Assembly (NCBI RefSeq): GCF_000003815.2 | Contig: NC_049987.1 | Coordinates: 16,545,337-16,609,336, forward strand | From: Branchiostoma floridae | Lineage: Eukaryota; Chordata; Leptocardii; Amphioxiformes; Branchiostomatidae | Direction: 5' to 3' | Length of the DNA: 64,000 bases | In this document: positions 15,401 to 30,300 of the stretch, piece after piece | Position numbering within the stretch: position 1 is the first letter of the stretch | Layout of the letters: every line of letters starts with the position of its first letter | Notes under the pieces: generated by a model | Told to the model about the DNA's origin: nothing | The model's input: the letters and a program-made list of their open reading frames with translations, nothing else | The model's database searches: none | Position numbers and translations under genes: made by a program

Positions 15401-18400
15401 AAACTGCACGCACTAGATGCTCTTACACTGGGGAGCAGATCTTCTGATAAGCATAAAATTCTGATTGACCAGGGATGCTTCTAGGTCATTTGTGACAGTG
15501 AGTTTACCCCTCAGCATACAATGCACCTTAAAAAGCACCATTTTAACTTAAAATTCTCTAAAACCCTGCACCATGGAAGGTGGATGCCCCTGGACCCTCT
15601 ACAATACTCTCGCCAAGAAATTAAATCACCTTCAATTAAATAAAAGCCTGCTTCAGACAGAAAAGCCTGCTTCAGACAGAAAGGTTCTTTAATGCATGCA
15701 CAAGGAAAAGGTTCATGGTATCGAAAGTTTTAAGTTGGACTCTTACCTGTAGGGCAGGCTTGTCTCCCCCACTCAGTAGCCAGTCTACTGTCCATTTGTA
15801 GCCAGAGCAGGAACCATCTCGAGCCACGGATACGTCACCTGTGCCGATCGTCAGCAGCTGGGCTTTCAGGTCACTTGCAGAAATGTCTGACGCAATCCCT
15901 GAAGTAAGAATTCAGACATTGTTTAACACTATTCAAAAAGAAGCACACCTGTCCTTAGTGCTGAACACCATCCACACACAAGTTAACATACCTGTCCTTG
16001 GTGCTGAACACCATCAATACACAAGTAAACATACATGTCCTTGGTGCTGAACACCATCCACACACAAGTTAACATACCTGTCCGTGGTGCTGAACACCAT
16101 CCATACACAAGTAAACATTCCTGTCCTTGGTCCTGAACACCGTACACACACAAACATGCCTATCCTTGTGCTGAACACCATACATACACAAGTAAACATA
16201 CTTGTCCTTGGTGTTGAACACCATACTCACACAAACATGCCTGTCCTTAGTGCTGAACACCATACATACACAAGGTGTTGAACACCATACTCACACAAAC
16301 ATGCCTGGCCTTGGTGCTGAACACCATATACACACACAAATAAATATACCTGTCCTTGGTGTTGAACACCATACATACAGTCAAGCTACATATACTATGA
16401 TATAGAAACCTACCCGTGAGAGTTGCACCCTTGTAGCTGATGTCCATGGTGCCAGTTATTGGAGGTGTGGCACCCCATTCCCTCTCTATCACTATCTGGG
16501 AGCTGGTACCAGTGTTTGGGAAGGTGTAGGTCTTCCTGTTACGGTTACCGCTTTTCTGTGGGACGGATAAAAAAGTGTTACAGTACTGTCATAGAGACTG
16601 TTCTATAAAGCCTTTAGAATATAAAATTATATCAGTTCAAATTGATATTATAGGACTGTTTTCTATCAACTTAACTTAAAGCTTAACCTTACACATGCTA
16701 CATGATACTTATTCTAAAAAAGTTTATAAAAAGACAAAAATATGTAGAACAATGCCAATATGTTTTATGGTTGTTTTCATTGTGGAATTTTGTTTGTTCT
16801 TTCTTTCTACACTTTTTCTCTGACCTGTTTTTAACATTCTATGACATCAGCATCCATTATCAGTTTTGCAATCTGCATATCTGCATATTTACTCATTTTA
16901 CAGCCGCTTTGTACATTTTGCAGTATGGTTAATAATTTTTGTCTTTTCTTTGGAAATGGCCAAAAATTGATATACACGCGTGCATGGGATGTCATCCATA
17001 AAATCAAATCAACATGTCTGGTATAGGTACAGGAACCTATAACAATACACAGCTGCTCTTAGTGAATGTCTTACCGAAGAAGAGCGGACCCCCATCAGTG
17101 GGAAGTCATGACCACAGTTGTAAGGCACGAAGGTGATGTTGTAGACAGATTCCCCCTCCGTCTTAGACACCATGACATCTTCGATCAGGTTTCCATCAAG
17201 GTCTGGTGCGGACGCACGCTGGAGCAACACGTCTGCAGGACAAAGAGTTTCAATCATTTGAGACCATTTTTACACTACAAACTGGTCACTTAACACGGGG
17301 ACATAGTCTGAAACTCAAGGTACCTCTGGCTAGGAACAGGGTCAGAGCTCAGTCCTTTAGCATCAGGGTGGTTAACGAATAGAACTCCCTGCCACAGGAG
17401 GTTGTAGATGCCAAGACTGTAAATGAGTTTAAATCAAAGCTGGACAAACTACAGAGCAAGAAGTACACTCTGCAAGTGTGAAGATCCGGATCTACAGGCG
17501 GCCCCTTCTTCCTGAGGATGGCATCAAAGGTAATAATTTGATTAGGCCACACCAATTTTATTTGCTGTTTCTCGTATTCTGCTGTGACAGTCCTATTTTT
17601 CCCAATTTGCAAAAATTGAGAAATGTTAACTGCCAACTGCCACTCCTGACTCCCAAAAAAACTATGGGCCTTAACCCTTAAACTGCCATGCCCGGATACA
17701 TATATCCGGCACACATATATACATGTCCTGTGTGCCATGCCCAGATATATCCAGGATAGCATACTCCCCCGAAGTAGCAGCTTTGCGCGCGTGTAACCCA
17801 CGAACCCCAGAAGGGACTTCAGCCTTGTTCGGGGGTTTCTTTTTGGAAGTCAACTGCCAACCCTGGCAATGATAGCATAAATTATAAACTTAAAATGTAT
17901 TCAAGAACGTTATGAGTTTAACGCTAGTTCACCTTTATCTGCAAGGAATCCTATATTCGTAGTGTTTACCAACCCCGTAATAAGGGAAATCAGCTGAACA
18001 GACTGTGGTTTCAAGTTGTAATATTATATATCATGTCCGTCGACTTTATATCACAAAATACCCATTTCTGAAAGAAACTGATATAGGTTACCCTAGGTAT
18101 AGGATAAAGGTGAACTAGCGTTACATCAATTTACCCTCCACATTATTAACAAGAGCAGTCCTTCCAATGTAGAAGTCATCAATAAAGTAGTCCTCTTCCT
18201 CGACTTTTGGTGTAAGATGTGCTAGGAACAGGAGCAACCCTTGCATGACAAAGCCAGACCCTGTTGGATACTGGGCTGACATCAGATCAAACAAGTTCAC
18301 GCAGATATAGTGCCATCTGGAACAGAAATAGGCTGTGTTATAGTAATATGTTATTGTTAATATAATTGTTACTATCACAAGGGTCTGGAATGGCAGCCTG

Positions 18401-21400
18401 TATACAGTGCATAATATATATAAAACATGCAGAAAGTTATGGTGGTTTTGTGTTTGCGGCTTTCATGTTGGCTGCTTTACTGCAAATTCAAGTCAACCGC
18501 AAACATTTTCTGTTCCTTCTTACTACTTGTACATACTACATATTGTACTATATTGAAATGTTTGAGGTAATTGCCATGGTTAAGACACATGAATACTTAC
18601 AATGAAGACACAAATGATTTAGCGAATCTCTAATATCTTGAAACAATCAGGAGGGCTAAAGCATGGATTTCAGGACCTTTTCTAATAGTATATAAGAAAG
18701 AAATCTTTCATGTTACTGTAAATGAATTTAAGTTCGCGGGGATTTAATTTCGTGGTAGCCGGAAAAAGGACTTTTTGCAGCGGTTTTAAGTAGCGGTAAC
18801 ACCATAGACTGCAGTCTAATACTATAATAGAAAAATGTTCACGGTGGTTTCAATTTGGCGGTGAAGTGGTCACCGTGAAAACCGCGAACATTTCTACATT
18901 TTCAGTAATAAAACTCACTGTTGATCATTCTTCAGTCCAACATCAGGATAGGTCCAGTGAACTCGAGTGGCACCATTTTCATTGTATTTCACTTTGAGCT
19001 GGATCCTGGGGCTGAAGCTTGGCCCTCCTTTGTATGAGAAACAGGTCTGTTGGAAACAAAACAAAATGGTTTTGGTTAGTGGAAAACTTTGTGAAATATC
19101 TATTTTTAGTTAAGTTATGTTACCAATTCAAACAAATAACATTCAGTTTACAGGGCTCGAAATACTGGGTGCATGTGCACCCAGGTGCACCCAAAATTGG
19201 AGATGTGCTTTTTCTATGGGTGCACAGGGTGCACCCAAATATTTTCTTAGGTTTGTGTATGTAAAGATATTAAAGTATACTAGTATACATCATATTCTTG
19301 ACATCTAGGTGTTAGAAATATAATAAAAATGTCTATCATGGTACTTGTTTAAGAATTTGATAGCTTAGCTTGTAACTAAGTTTTATTATTAGGTTATTAC
19401 TTCAATCTAAGTGGCGTACCCAAAAATTTTTTGGTGCACCCAATTTCTTAAGCTTGATGCACCAGTGCACCTAATCCCAAAAATGAATTTCGAGCCCTGG
19501 TTTAGCTATAAGAGTCCCTTGGAAAATAACATAATGCATGCAATGGGGTGAAGAACAGTATCAAATATGATTTAATATATTTCATCCTGTTCTTCAACAC
19601 AATATAGTAGATATATGAGAACTATTCAATGCATTCTGTATATCTTAGATACTTAATTTAAAACTTGTGTTGGTCCCATTTCATAGCTTGTTAATAATTG
19701 ATATTCAATCATAATGATCTAGTACTATAATATTATATATTTTCTCTGTTACAGTACTAATCATGCATTATACATAATTTGATTGAAATTATTATTATAG
19801 TGATCAGTTTGAGGTGTGCAGAATACAAAATAAAAAATGAAATGGTTACGAGAACAAGTTAACGCTTAATTATCGTAAGATTTTTATAATAATGCAAAAC
19901 ATTCATGGTGTTCACAGATTTTGCCATGTCATACATAAACACACATTTGCATAATTCCACCAAGTGCCATTATACCGCCACCTCCAAAAGCGTTCTCAAG
20001 ATTGTCTTCAACACGTAAATATCTGAATTGCATTACATATAGGAAATTTAACATCAGTGTTCAAGACAATCTTGGGAAGACCTCTCTACGAATGTTTTTT
20101 GTGGTGGCAGTATTACAACACCTGGTGGAATTATGATAGTCGATGTTACTCACGTATCTATAGGTCTGCAAGTACACATCTCCTCCGTGGAAATGGGGAT
20201 GGTACAGCCAATGGGGTCTCTTCAGTACCCAACGACCGCAACCCATGCCCCCTGGGACCCTCGTTCCCTGCTGCCACCTGGTTGGTGGGTTTTCAAAGTC
20301 CCGATAGAACTTGGTGATGGAACTGCTGGGGTTGGTGATGGCACTGGGGCACTTGGTAGACAGCATAGACAGTACTGCATCGCGTACCTAAAAATAGAGT
20401 TTGTGGGATTCACTGTGACGGACTTAAAACTTAATTATCAACTAACGCTAGTTCACCTTTATCTGCAAGGTAACCTATATATATATATTCATTGTATTTA
20501 TAAACAAGGTATTAAGGAATATCACCTGGTCAGACAGTGGTTTCAAGTTGTGATATGTTCAAAGTTGTGATATGTAGTTTGAAACTATCGTCTGTCGACT
20601 TCATATCCCTAAATACCCATTTCTGAAAGCAATGGATATAGGTTACCTCGCGAATAAAGGTGAACTAGCGTTTTAACCTTGACCCTGGTGCTGGTCAAAT
20701 GTTTCCTTGTTTCACTCACTGACCTGTCCTGGAGAAACACACCTTGAGCATTGTCCGATACCTTTCTGTCTAGATCATTCTCTACAAATCACCCAGACTC
20801 CAGGAAAAATAGTGACATATCAGTCACTAATGGAGATCCGTATAAAACCAAACCAAACCAACCTTAAAGACACCATTTTCCTTGATACCAATTGAAATTT
20901 ACAAGCACAGAAAAAAACACATGACCAGCTTTCCTACAAAGAACAATGTAATGGTTTGTTACTTTGCTCTGCCTGTTTAACACAGTGTGAGTCACTGTAT
21001 TTATACTGAGTTCTGGGGTGAAGATGTGTACGGCAAATTCCATGGTGAAGATGTGTATGGCAAATTCCATATAAACTACTGCATCAAATCATGATTTCCA
21101 TTGGACACTGTCAAAAATATCAGTTGCGCTACACTTATGCGCTACACTTAGTTTTTATTTTTCAATGTTTCTGTCTTGCATTTCTTCCTCTTGACTGGAT
21201 GGGGCTGTGACATTTGTGTATTACGCATGGTTGAATCTCACCGTTGGTCCATCTGCATCCTTTGCGATGGGATCAGAGAAGGCACCACCAAACTCCAGGG
21301 TGAAGGTAGCCAGGGAAGGTTTGCCCTCAGTTGTCCTCACTACAGTGGATCCAGGGGCATTTTCTACCTCAATCAGTGGGAAGGTTCCTATGGACATGGA

Positions 21401-24400
21401 AAGTATATGTTTTACATTTAGTTTCATCAAATGGCTAGGTTTTAATTCTGACAATAACTAGTATGTATTGTGACTTATGCATCTTTTTTCTTTATAGAAT
21501 CTGGTGTAAATATCCTTAAACAACTTTTACATGTAGGTACACTTGTATTGAATTTGTCTTCAATACAGTTGCAATTTTGTACACTTCCCATCACTATCAC
21601 TTGATGTTAAAGTGACCTGCATAATCTATGCATACATGCATTAGTTGTGAACCTGAGCAAAACAGAAATAGGAAACAGAAATGGAATGCAAAGTAATGGA
21701 ATGTAAATGATTGCATGGTCTAAAATAAAGCAGACAACACAAAATATATAAAAGCAATAGTCCTTTGTCCACAAAATTTATGGGGTGATCAGACAATATT
21801 TGATTGCTCATCAGTTGCCTGATGTGAAACTAATAGAAGTAGTGATAAAAGTAATAACCATAAAGGTATGTTAGCACAAAAATGATCAATTCAAAACTTG
21901 AACACACTGTAAGGCAGTGATATTATACAGTAACTTAAAGGTATCTTACCCTGGGCAGACCTGAACTCTACGACATATCGGGCGTTGCCTGACTTGGTAA
22001 CCCGGACCGAATCAGGTGCGATGGAGGGCAGCTGGTTGAGGGCATTTTGGACAGTTCCTGCACTGCTGTCTGTGTTCATGACTCCTGGACATCAAAGGAG
22101 TTACAATAACGTTACAAACAGGAAATTTAGACTTTGTAACACCAAGAAAAGAAAACAAAAATGCTATATATAAGGTTCATCAATTTTTGTGTGCCTTAAT
22201 TCATATTACACAGGCAAGAATAGAAACAAAGGATGTTTCATAATATGCAGTTTTGATAGACTAAATTTGACAACATTTACCATGCAAATACATCGCATTC
22301 CATCATTATCAAGTTTGAAAAATACAGAATACATTGTACATTTTGTATTTGATCATTAAATTCAAGTCTAAAAAAACCATGATAATGTCATACAGAAATG
22401 AATGGACTGCAAGAAGTAAAATTTTCCAGCTATACAACAACTTCTGTTCCAGGTGAACACTCATTAAAAAAAACTAGAATTAAATGGGTATTTAATTGTT
22501 TCTTTTTCTATATTTTTTCTATACATCTGATCTGTGTGGAATATAAAGTCAGATACTTAGAGGTAACGTTAGTTCACCTTTATTCGTTGGGTAACCTATA
22601 TCCGTTGTTCTGAAAACAGGGCATTTGGATATAACAAGTTGAGAGTTAGTGGTTTCAAACCGTAACATCTTGAAAATATTGAAATTTGAAACCATTGTCC
22701 GTCGACCTGGTGCCATGATTCAAAGAACAGCAGATATAGGTTACCTCACGGATAAAGGTGAACTAGCGTTACATGTAAGGGCCAAGCAGTCATTTTCAAA
22801 TGAGGTGAAGCATTAAGTAGCTAGTGGTAGTACTGTAAAATGCAGCTTTGCTACAGCTCTCACTTTAGGCCGGGCAAACCAGTGCACCCCTACTCTTGTT
22901 GAGAAGTGTGTTGGGTATGCGCAGAGGTTTGATGCTTAAGGCCTATACCAGTACAGCTCCATCATATATTCATTAGCCCACCTGCCTTGCACCACGAAAA
23001 TAATGGATGCAAATTCCTTACAACATGTGACCCCAGATGCGGCAACCCAAGGACCAAACTCTAGGTCATGAATGTATCATCAGGAATTCAATCCAAAGAT
23101 ATTGATATAGTTATACCATTGTCCACGTTTGTACATACCTGTGGTGGCACCGCTTACACTTAGCTTAAAGTTTGCTCCACTGGGGATGGTCACAGTCTGG
23201 ACCTCATTCCTGGCAGAGGTAGTTGACCAGCTCGATAGTGTTACAATCTGAAATTTCACAGATGTAACCAGTCAAAAAGTGGTAGCAGAAAGAAATGGAA
23301 TGGTTGTAGAACATGACATATTTACAAATTTTCAAGGAAATCTAACAAGGCCTACTGACACTCAAATTATCCGGAGCTTGTTTCATCCATATCTTATACT
23401 GGTTAGAATTTTTTTTATGAACTGTCCCAAAACAATTGTAAAAAAAACTTTTTGGGCAGATATCATATAACAGTAGCAAGACTTATATGTAGATTCTGAC
23501 TTAAAATTAGATGGAAAGATATCATCAGTAAGTGTTAGTGAATACCATTACAACAATAATGTATCACATTCATTTCTGTTTGATAGATAAATTCAACTAC
23601 ATTCTGGGAGGATATAGTTAATTAACTTTGTATAGACTTGTCTGTTTTCTATGCAATATATGTAGTAACTGTTGTAACAGACACTGTACTTTTGTTCTGT
23701 CAATAAAGATTTCTGTAATTGTCCAATATATCCAAAAAAGTTACCTGGACTTCATTCCGTGTTGTAGAGGTTGTTTTGATTTTTTGCTGCTCCATCCAGG
23801 CACTGTCCGTCTGTCCCGCGGTGTAGTCCGTATCGAAGTAGCGAGCAGCAACGTAGACATTGGACCCACCCCCACCCTCATGGTGGGTCACTTCCATGTA
23901 GTACCTGATCAAAAATAATCAATCAATCAATCAATCAATCATTATAATCAATCTATCAAACGTCATTGCACAGCAATTGTATCACTCAGTCTGGCAACAT
24001 CGACTATCATAATTCCACCAGGTGCCATTATACCGCCACCTCCAAAAAAGGTTAGTATAGAGGTCTTCCCAAGATTGTCTTACCAAATGTTAAATATCCT
24101 AAATGTTATACAATTCAGATATTTAGGTGTTGAAGACAATCTTGAGAAGGCCTCTATAACAACGTTTTTTGAGGGGGCGGTATAATGGCACCTGGTGGAA
24201 TTATGCGAATGTATGTTACAATTCCACAATGTACCATTCTAAGAATAAATACTTGCTAACACCAAATATAATCATTGTGATTGTTACAAATCATGGAAGT
24301 TTCAAGTCTACTTGTTATCAGTCAATTTTTGAAGTTCAATGCCATTTAAATTAGTTTCAAGCAATAAAATCATTGTTTAATTGTAATGTTACTGTTCTTT

Positions 24401-27192
24401 TGTTCATAGAATTACAAATCAATTGGATATTAGGCAAATATTGATTTAGGACATCATAACAGCATGTCTCGGGTAAAAATACAAAGTTTAGAATAAGAAA
24501 TCTTTTGTAACTAAATCAATAGAATTAATGCTAGTTGACCTTTATCTGCGGGGTAACCTATATATATACATGTGTTGTATTAAAAAAAAAGTATTTGTAG
24601 ATATCGATTCGACAGAAGGTGGTTTCAAACTGCAATATTTTGAAACTATTTGATGCCACCATCGACTTGATATCCCCCAATACCCTGCTTTCTAAAAACA
24701 CAACGGATAACGTTATAGGTTACCCCGCAGATAAAGGTGAGCTAGTCTAGTGTTACGTTTTACATGTATCTAACTGAGTACATGAATACAAAATATACTA
24801 GTTAATAAACATGATGTATGGTTCACAGGAAGATGTTGGAACCATAAGCCTTTAGAAAAAAGTCCTATACTTTACAAATTGAACAATTGTCAAAAATTCT
24901 AATAAACATTGTTGTGAAGATTATAATTAAAGATTTGACCTAAATCAATCTCACCAACCTCTTTCCTTTCTCCAGCATCATTTTCTCTGTGTGTTGGTTG
25001 TCTTTGGTGGTATAATGAGGTCGGTATTGTTTGCAATGGGCAACCCTGACCTAGGAGGATCATAGAGAAAATACATATTTATATGAAAATTAAACTTCCT
25101 GTGGAATTCACCAGACAGTTGTCAATCAATTACATTAATTGAGGATGATGATGTAATAGCTGTCATAGTACAAGGTTTATATTATAAAGAGATATATTTT
25201 ACAATACCAGCATGTTTTGCCATAAATGGTAGATTTTAACTTATGTTACGTCCCACTTGATTCTACAAGTGGTTTGATTTCAAACGATGGTTTCAGTCTG
25301 CAATATTTTGAAATAATAATAATAATAATAATTTTGCAGTTTGAAACCACAGTACTTCGACCTTAGTAGTAGTACCCTGTTTTTAAAAAGAACTTAAATA
25401 GGTTACCCTGGTGATAAAAGGTGAACTATTGTTACCCACACACACATTTAAAAAAATGTAAAGTCAGGGCTCAAAATACCCACTTGCCCACTTGAAAATG
25501 CAACCACATTTTGCTTGGCGCAACTGAATTTTAAACCCAGGTTGCACACTGCGCAACTGAAATTTTGCAGTTGGAACACTGCTTTTCCCCCACCTACATG
25601 CATAAGCTTTTGTATTTTTTTCAAACATAAAACATATTACATAGTTTTTTATGATTAGCTGATTTGAAAAAGGTACAACTTACAAGTGGGGCAACCTAAA
25701 ATGTTGATGGCGCAACCTGGCTTTTAAGTGACAGGTTGCCACTTGGACAACCTGGCTGAAAAAAGTATTTCGGGCACTGAAAGTTGACTAACCCTTCTTG
25801 CAGGGTCCTCGTCTGGGCTCATGTACAGGTTGGACCTGTCGTCTGATTTGATGTAGAACTGCCACAGTCCGGTCGCAGATGGTACAAAGAACGTCTTCAT
25901 CCTTGTTACATAACTGTGGAGAAGAGACAAACCAATTAGCCAATTAGAAGACAGTTTCAATTAAAACATTTTCTTTAAATTCTAACATAATATATGCATA
26001 CATCTGTAACATTATATTGAAATGAAGTGGATTAGCAATGTGAGTTCTTTATAGAAATATTGCACTAAAACAGTGTAAAAATGTATTTTTGTGTTTTCTT
26101 GATTCGAGCTGCATGTTTNNNNNNNNNNNNNNNNNNNNNNNNNNNNNNNNNNNNNNNNNNNNNNNNNNNNNNNNNNNNNNNNNNNNNNNNNNNNNNNNNN
26201 NNNNNNNNNNNNNNNNNNGTATGTGTTTCCAAGCATTACTAGTGACAGAATTATTTCCACTGCATGAGCAAATTCAGACATCCTAAAAAGCTAAAAATTT
26301 TAGTTTTCGTAGCACTGTAAGTTAGTACATCAAGCAGTATGTCCAGGCACATACCTGTCCATGACATCTTCATCCCACCAGAATCCGTCTGATTTCGGAC
26401 GGACCCAGTACCCTGCCCTGTCTGAAGTGTAGTTGGTCACTTCTGCAAAAGCCTCCGTCGACCAGGGATTGGTGCCGTTCCATTGTTCTATCTCTGCACC
26501 ACGGCCACCTAGAGGGACAAAAAAACAGCAAAAGAGAATTTAGTATATGGTCTTACATGATAGCATGCCTCATACCACTAAATCTTTACTAATTTCAATG
26601 AGAATCTCTCACTGAAAGTCAAGAAATTCATCTTTGGTTCATCAATTGAATTCTGCCAATGGTGTCAAGATGATCCCAATTAATTATAAGATACTGCATG
26701 ACATGTTCTAAGATACATTCTCATGATTCCACCAGGTGTCATTATACCGCCACCTCAAAAAATATCTTAAATGTAATACAATTCAGATATTTAGGTGTTG
26801 AAGACAATCTTGAGAAGGCCTCTATAACAACGTTTTTTGAGGTGGCGGTATAATGACACCTGGTGGAATTATGAGAATGTATGTTATATTTTTGCTAAAC
26901 GTAAGTCTTAACACAAACAGTACACAAATGAAACACCTATTAAACATCTTTTTTAACACCTACAAACATCTTCTTGGATTTAAGATATTCCTAACCATAC
27001 TTCATCAAAAAGTGCACTGACCTGCCCAAGCTGCTAGGGGGCGCTCTGGAGCTGGTGGTGTGATACACTCAATGGTGTCGAAGGTTGGGGTGCCCACAAC
27101 CTCACAGGGTTGTCCTGGAAAATATTACATAGTACTTTTCATCTTTTTAAACAATTATCATATCTTCTGCATACACACATGCACACAGTCAT

Positions 27193-27243
<51 letters not shown>

Positions 27244-27332
27244 TGCATGGTAGCAACTATAGTGTGAAAAAATTCATACAGTTGATTTTAGAACATATAA
27301 TGTTACCCACAAAACACACTGACAGAAAAATA

Positions 27333-27373
<41 letters not shown>

Positions 27374-30300
27374 ACGCACACAGTCACGTGCACGCAAACA
27401 CACACACACACACACAGTCTTTCTGCCTCTCTTTTTCCCTCTCACACACACTCACACACACACCATCCCTTACCTCCAACAAGGACCCTTGGCGGTGTCC
27501 TGCTAGTGGTGTAGTTAAAGAACCTCCCCCTGATGGTGATACGGGTTCCTCCTTCCTTACTACCTTCTGATGGACTAACACCCAATACCTCTGTAGTAAA
27601 ACAAAACAGAGAATACAGTCAGAATACAAAACAGAGAAAACACTCAGTCATCAGCTCTATAAAAAAGACCAAGTAATTTGAAAATTTTGCCAATTTATAT
27701 AACGCTAGTTCACCTTTATTCGTGGGGTGACCTTTATCCGTTGTCTCAAAACAGCACATTTAGGAGTATTAAGTCTGCGGACTGTAATTTCAAATTTGCA
27801 TCATTTTCAAAATGTTCCGATTTGAAACCACCATCCGTCGACTTCCTATCCCTAAATACGTTTTTCTTACAAACAAAGGATATAGGTTACCCCGCGTATA
27901 AAGGTGAACTAACGTTAGACAAGTCATAACCACTGACCTGCATGTGTTTGAAATGAATACAGTTCCATGTTGGGACCAACTTTGATGTTTTCTACTTTAT
28001 TCTGGGACCTGTGGAAAGTAGAAGAAATATACAACATTGTGAATCCTAATCCTAAAAAGAATTGTCCAGAAATTTTGTTTCTATTTAGTGCTGAAATCAG
28101 GGCTGTATCCAGGACCCATCCCTCCATCCAAGGACAAAAAAATTGCTAGTTGGGATTAAACAAAAATTTATCCATAAAAAAAAACTCAAATTCATAATCC
28201 AATACCAATAAAAAGATAGTATTTTTGTTAGCTTGAAATAACAAACATAACATCGAAAACTAATAACATTTAGTTGAATGCATCAGAGGGGCAGAAAACA
28301 ATTTGAAGCTTGAGACAACCCTCTTATAAGTGAAAGTTAAACAATACTTTGCTCTGAAATCTTAAGTTACCCAAGTAAAAGTAGTTATTACAAACACACC
28401 TGCCCTTGTTTCCATGGATCACAAAACTTCCGTTGTGACTACCTGTAAGCAAGAAACAACATATCACCAATTAGGTAAAAGTTTTTATACCATATTTCTG
28501 TACACACAAGCTTAACCAACAAGCTTTAACTTCATTATAATGTTATTAAGTTGAACATATGCATAGGATTCTCATAAGATACCTCCTTTCTTACCTTAGA
28601 CAATTTCTTTTGCTCGAATCTTTAATTGATTAAATTTCTGCTGCAGTAGCACATGAAACCACCAGGTGGTCCATTATTAAATTTATGAAAAATGTTATTT
28701 TGAAATTAAAACAGTTGTAGGTACCAGAGGTATATCGCCTTCAGTTTTATAGCTGTTCAGTGACATGTTTTTTGTTGGCACAAAGACTGGAGTTCAAAAT
28801 GCCGTCTATACAAGTCATGTTGAAGAATAAAAGTTGGTACTTTTCAGCTTGGATGTGATCGTCGATGATTATCTCGAAGCAGATCCCAACAGGGCTAACA
28901 ATGTCCGGCTGGCCAAAGAATCTTTAGTTCCGGGCTATAGAGATCTGCTTTGTTAGGTCCTAATCTACTCAAATGGCTACTCCCAACCCATCCCCAACCA
29001 TATCAGGGAAGCTCAAATGTGCTGGTAGTAGTCATACTGATAGCACAATGCTAAACATTCTTCCAACACAAAAGTATACATGGATCTAATTTTCAACAAC
29101 CACAGACTGTCGGTAACTCTCACGACTTGAAGTGATTGGTCATCAGTATTGATCCTGAAGAAGGCGACAGTGGCCTTTGAAAATTTGATCCGTGTGTACT
29201 TTTGTGTTGAAAAAAAAGTATAGCAAATTGTACTATGATCATCCCCAACTTTGGTTCAGAAGTGTTTGTGGCAAAGTCAAGGGGAGGTCCAGAAAGTGCG
29301 ACACAAGGGGCTTACCGATGTGCTTGATCTTGACTTGGCATTTGAGGTTTCCCCAGTTTGATCCATCGTCCAGCTTAATCCCATACCTGTGAACAACAAT
29401 AACAAACAACAAACTCAACTGTAAGGTGGCATCACAGGATGATGGGTCAAACTGCAAGGAGATATCAACTGGACATCGCTAACCACAGCTTTAAGCCTAG
29501 AATCTTTGCAGCTTAACAATTGCATGTCTTTTGAAAAAAAAAATCACTATGTGCACTAGTGGTTAACAGAATTGAAAAACAACAACGTTATAGAAAAATT
29601 AAATATTTCTCGTAAAATGTACATAGTAAGTACTCTTATCTTATTGCTGGGATCTATCAAAACATATGAAAAGAAGATCTTAGAAAATCACACATTGTAT
29701 TCATTCATTCATTCATTCATGTAGTCAGAGTTTTCCTGAACACTTATGATACAATACAACACAATAAGCTTGTTCATGGTTTGAGAGTGATAGTGAGTGA
29801 TACGTCCACAATGTATGACGCTGTAATTTCACAGTTCAAACCTTAACTGTGAACAAGCATATTCAACTCACAGTTCTCCAGTGGTTCCATCGACCAAGTC
29901 ACAGATGTCATTGCCAACGTATGCTCTGCAGAAAGAAAGCATCATAAACATTAATATACAACCATACATTAGAATTAATGTTTTTCAGACTGTAAGAATG
30001 GCTGGAATCCTTCATCCATATATCTGCTTGGAGATTTCAAAAGCACAATGCAGTGCATATTCTAAATGTAAATCGATTTTTTGCGAGGATTTGATTTGAA
30101 ATTCAAACGGAAATGATGCCTAAGCTGTGCCTAATTTTGTCAGACATAAAGTAGTACAATGTATATTCGTGAAAATAGGAAAAAATAAAACAATGCTGCA
30201 AACAACCTAAGATTTTATTTCTTATTATAATCTACATGGTACTGACCTTTCAATCCTATCCTCTTCACCTCCTGCAGTACTTTGGTATATTGAGGTAAAG

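Noticed and set aside
27060-27506. 148-codon plus-strand ORF rich in Thr-His
   Set aside because: It is CA microsatellite read in frame plus antisense of exons 11 and 12.
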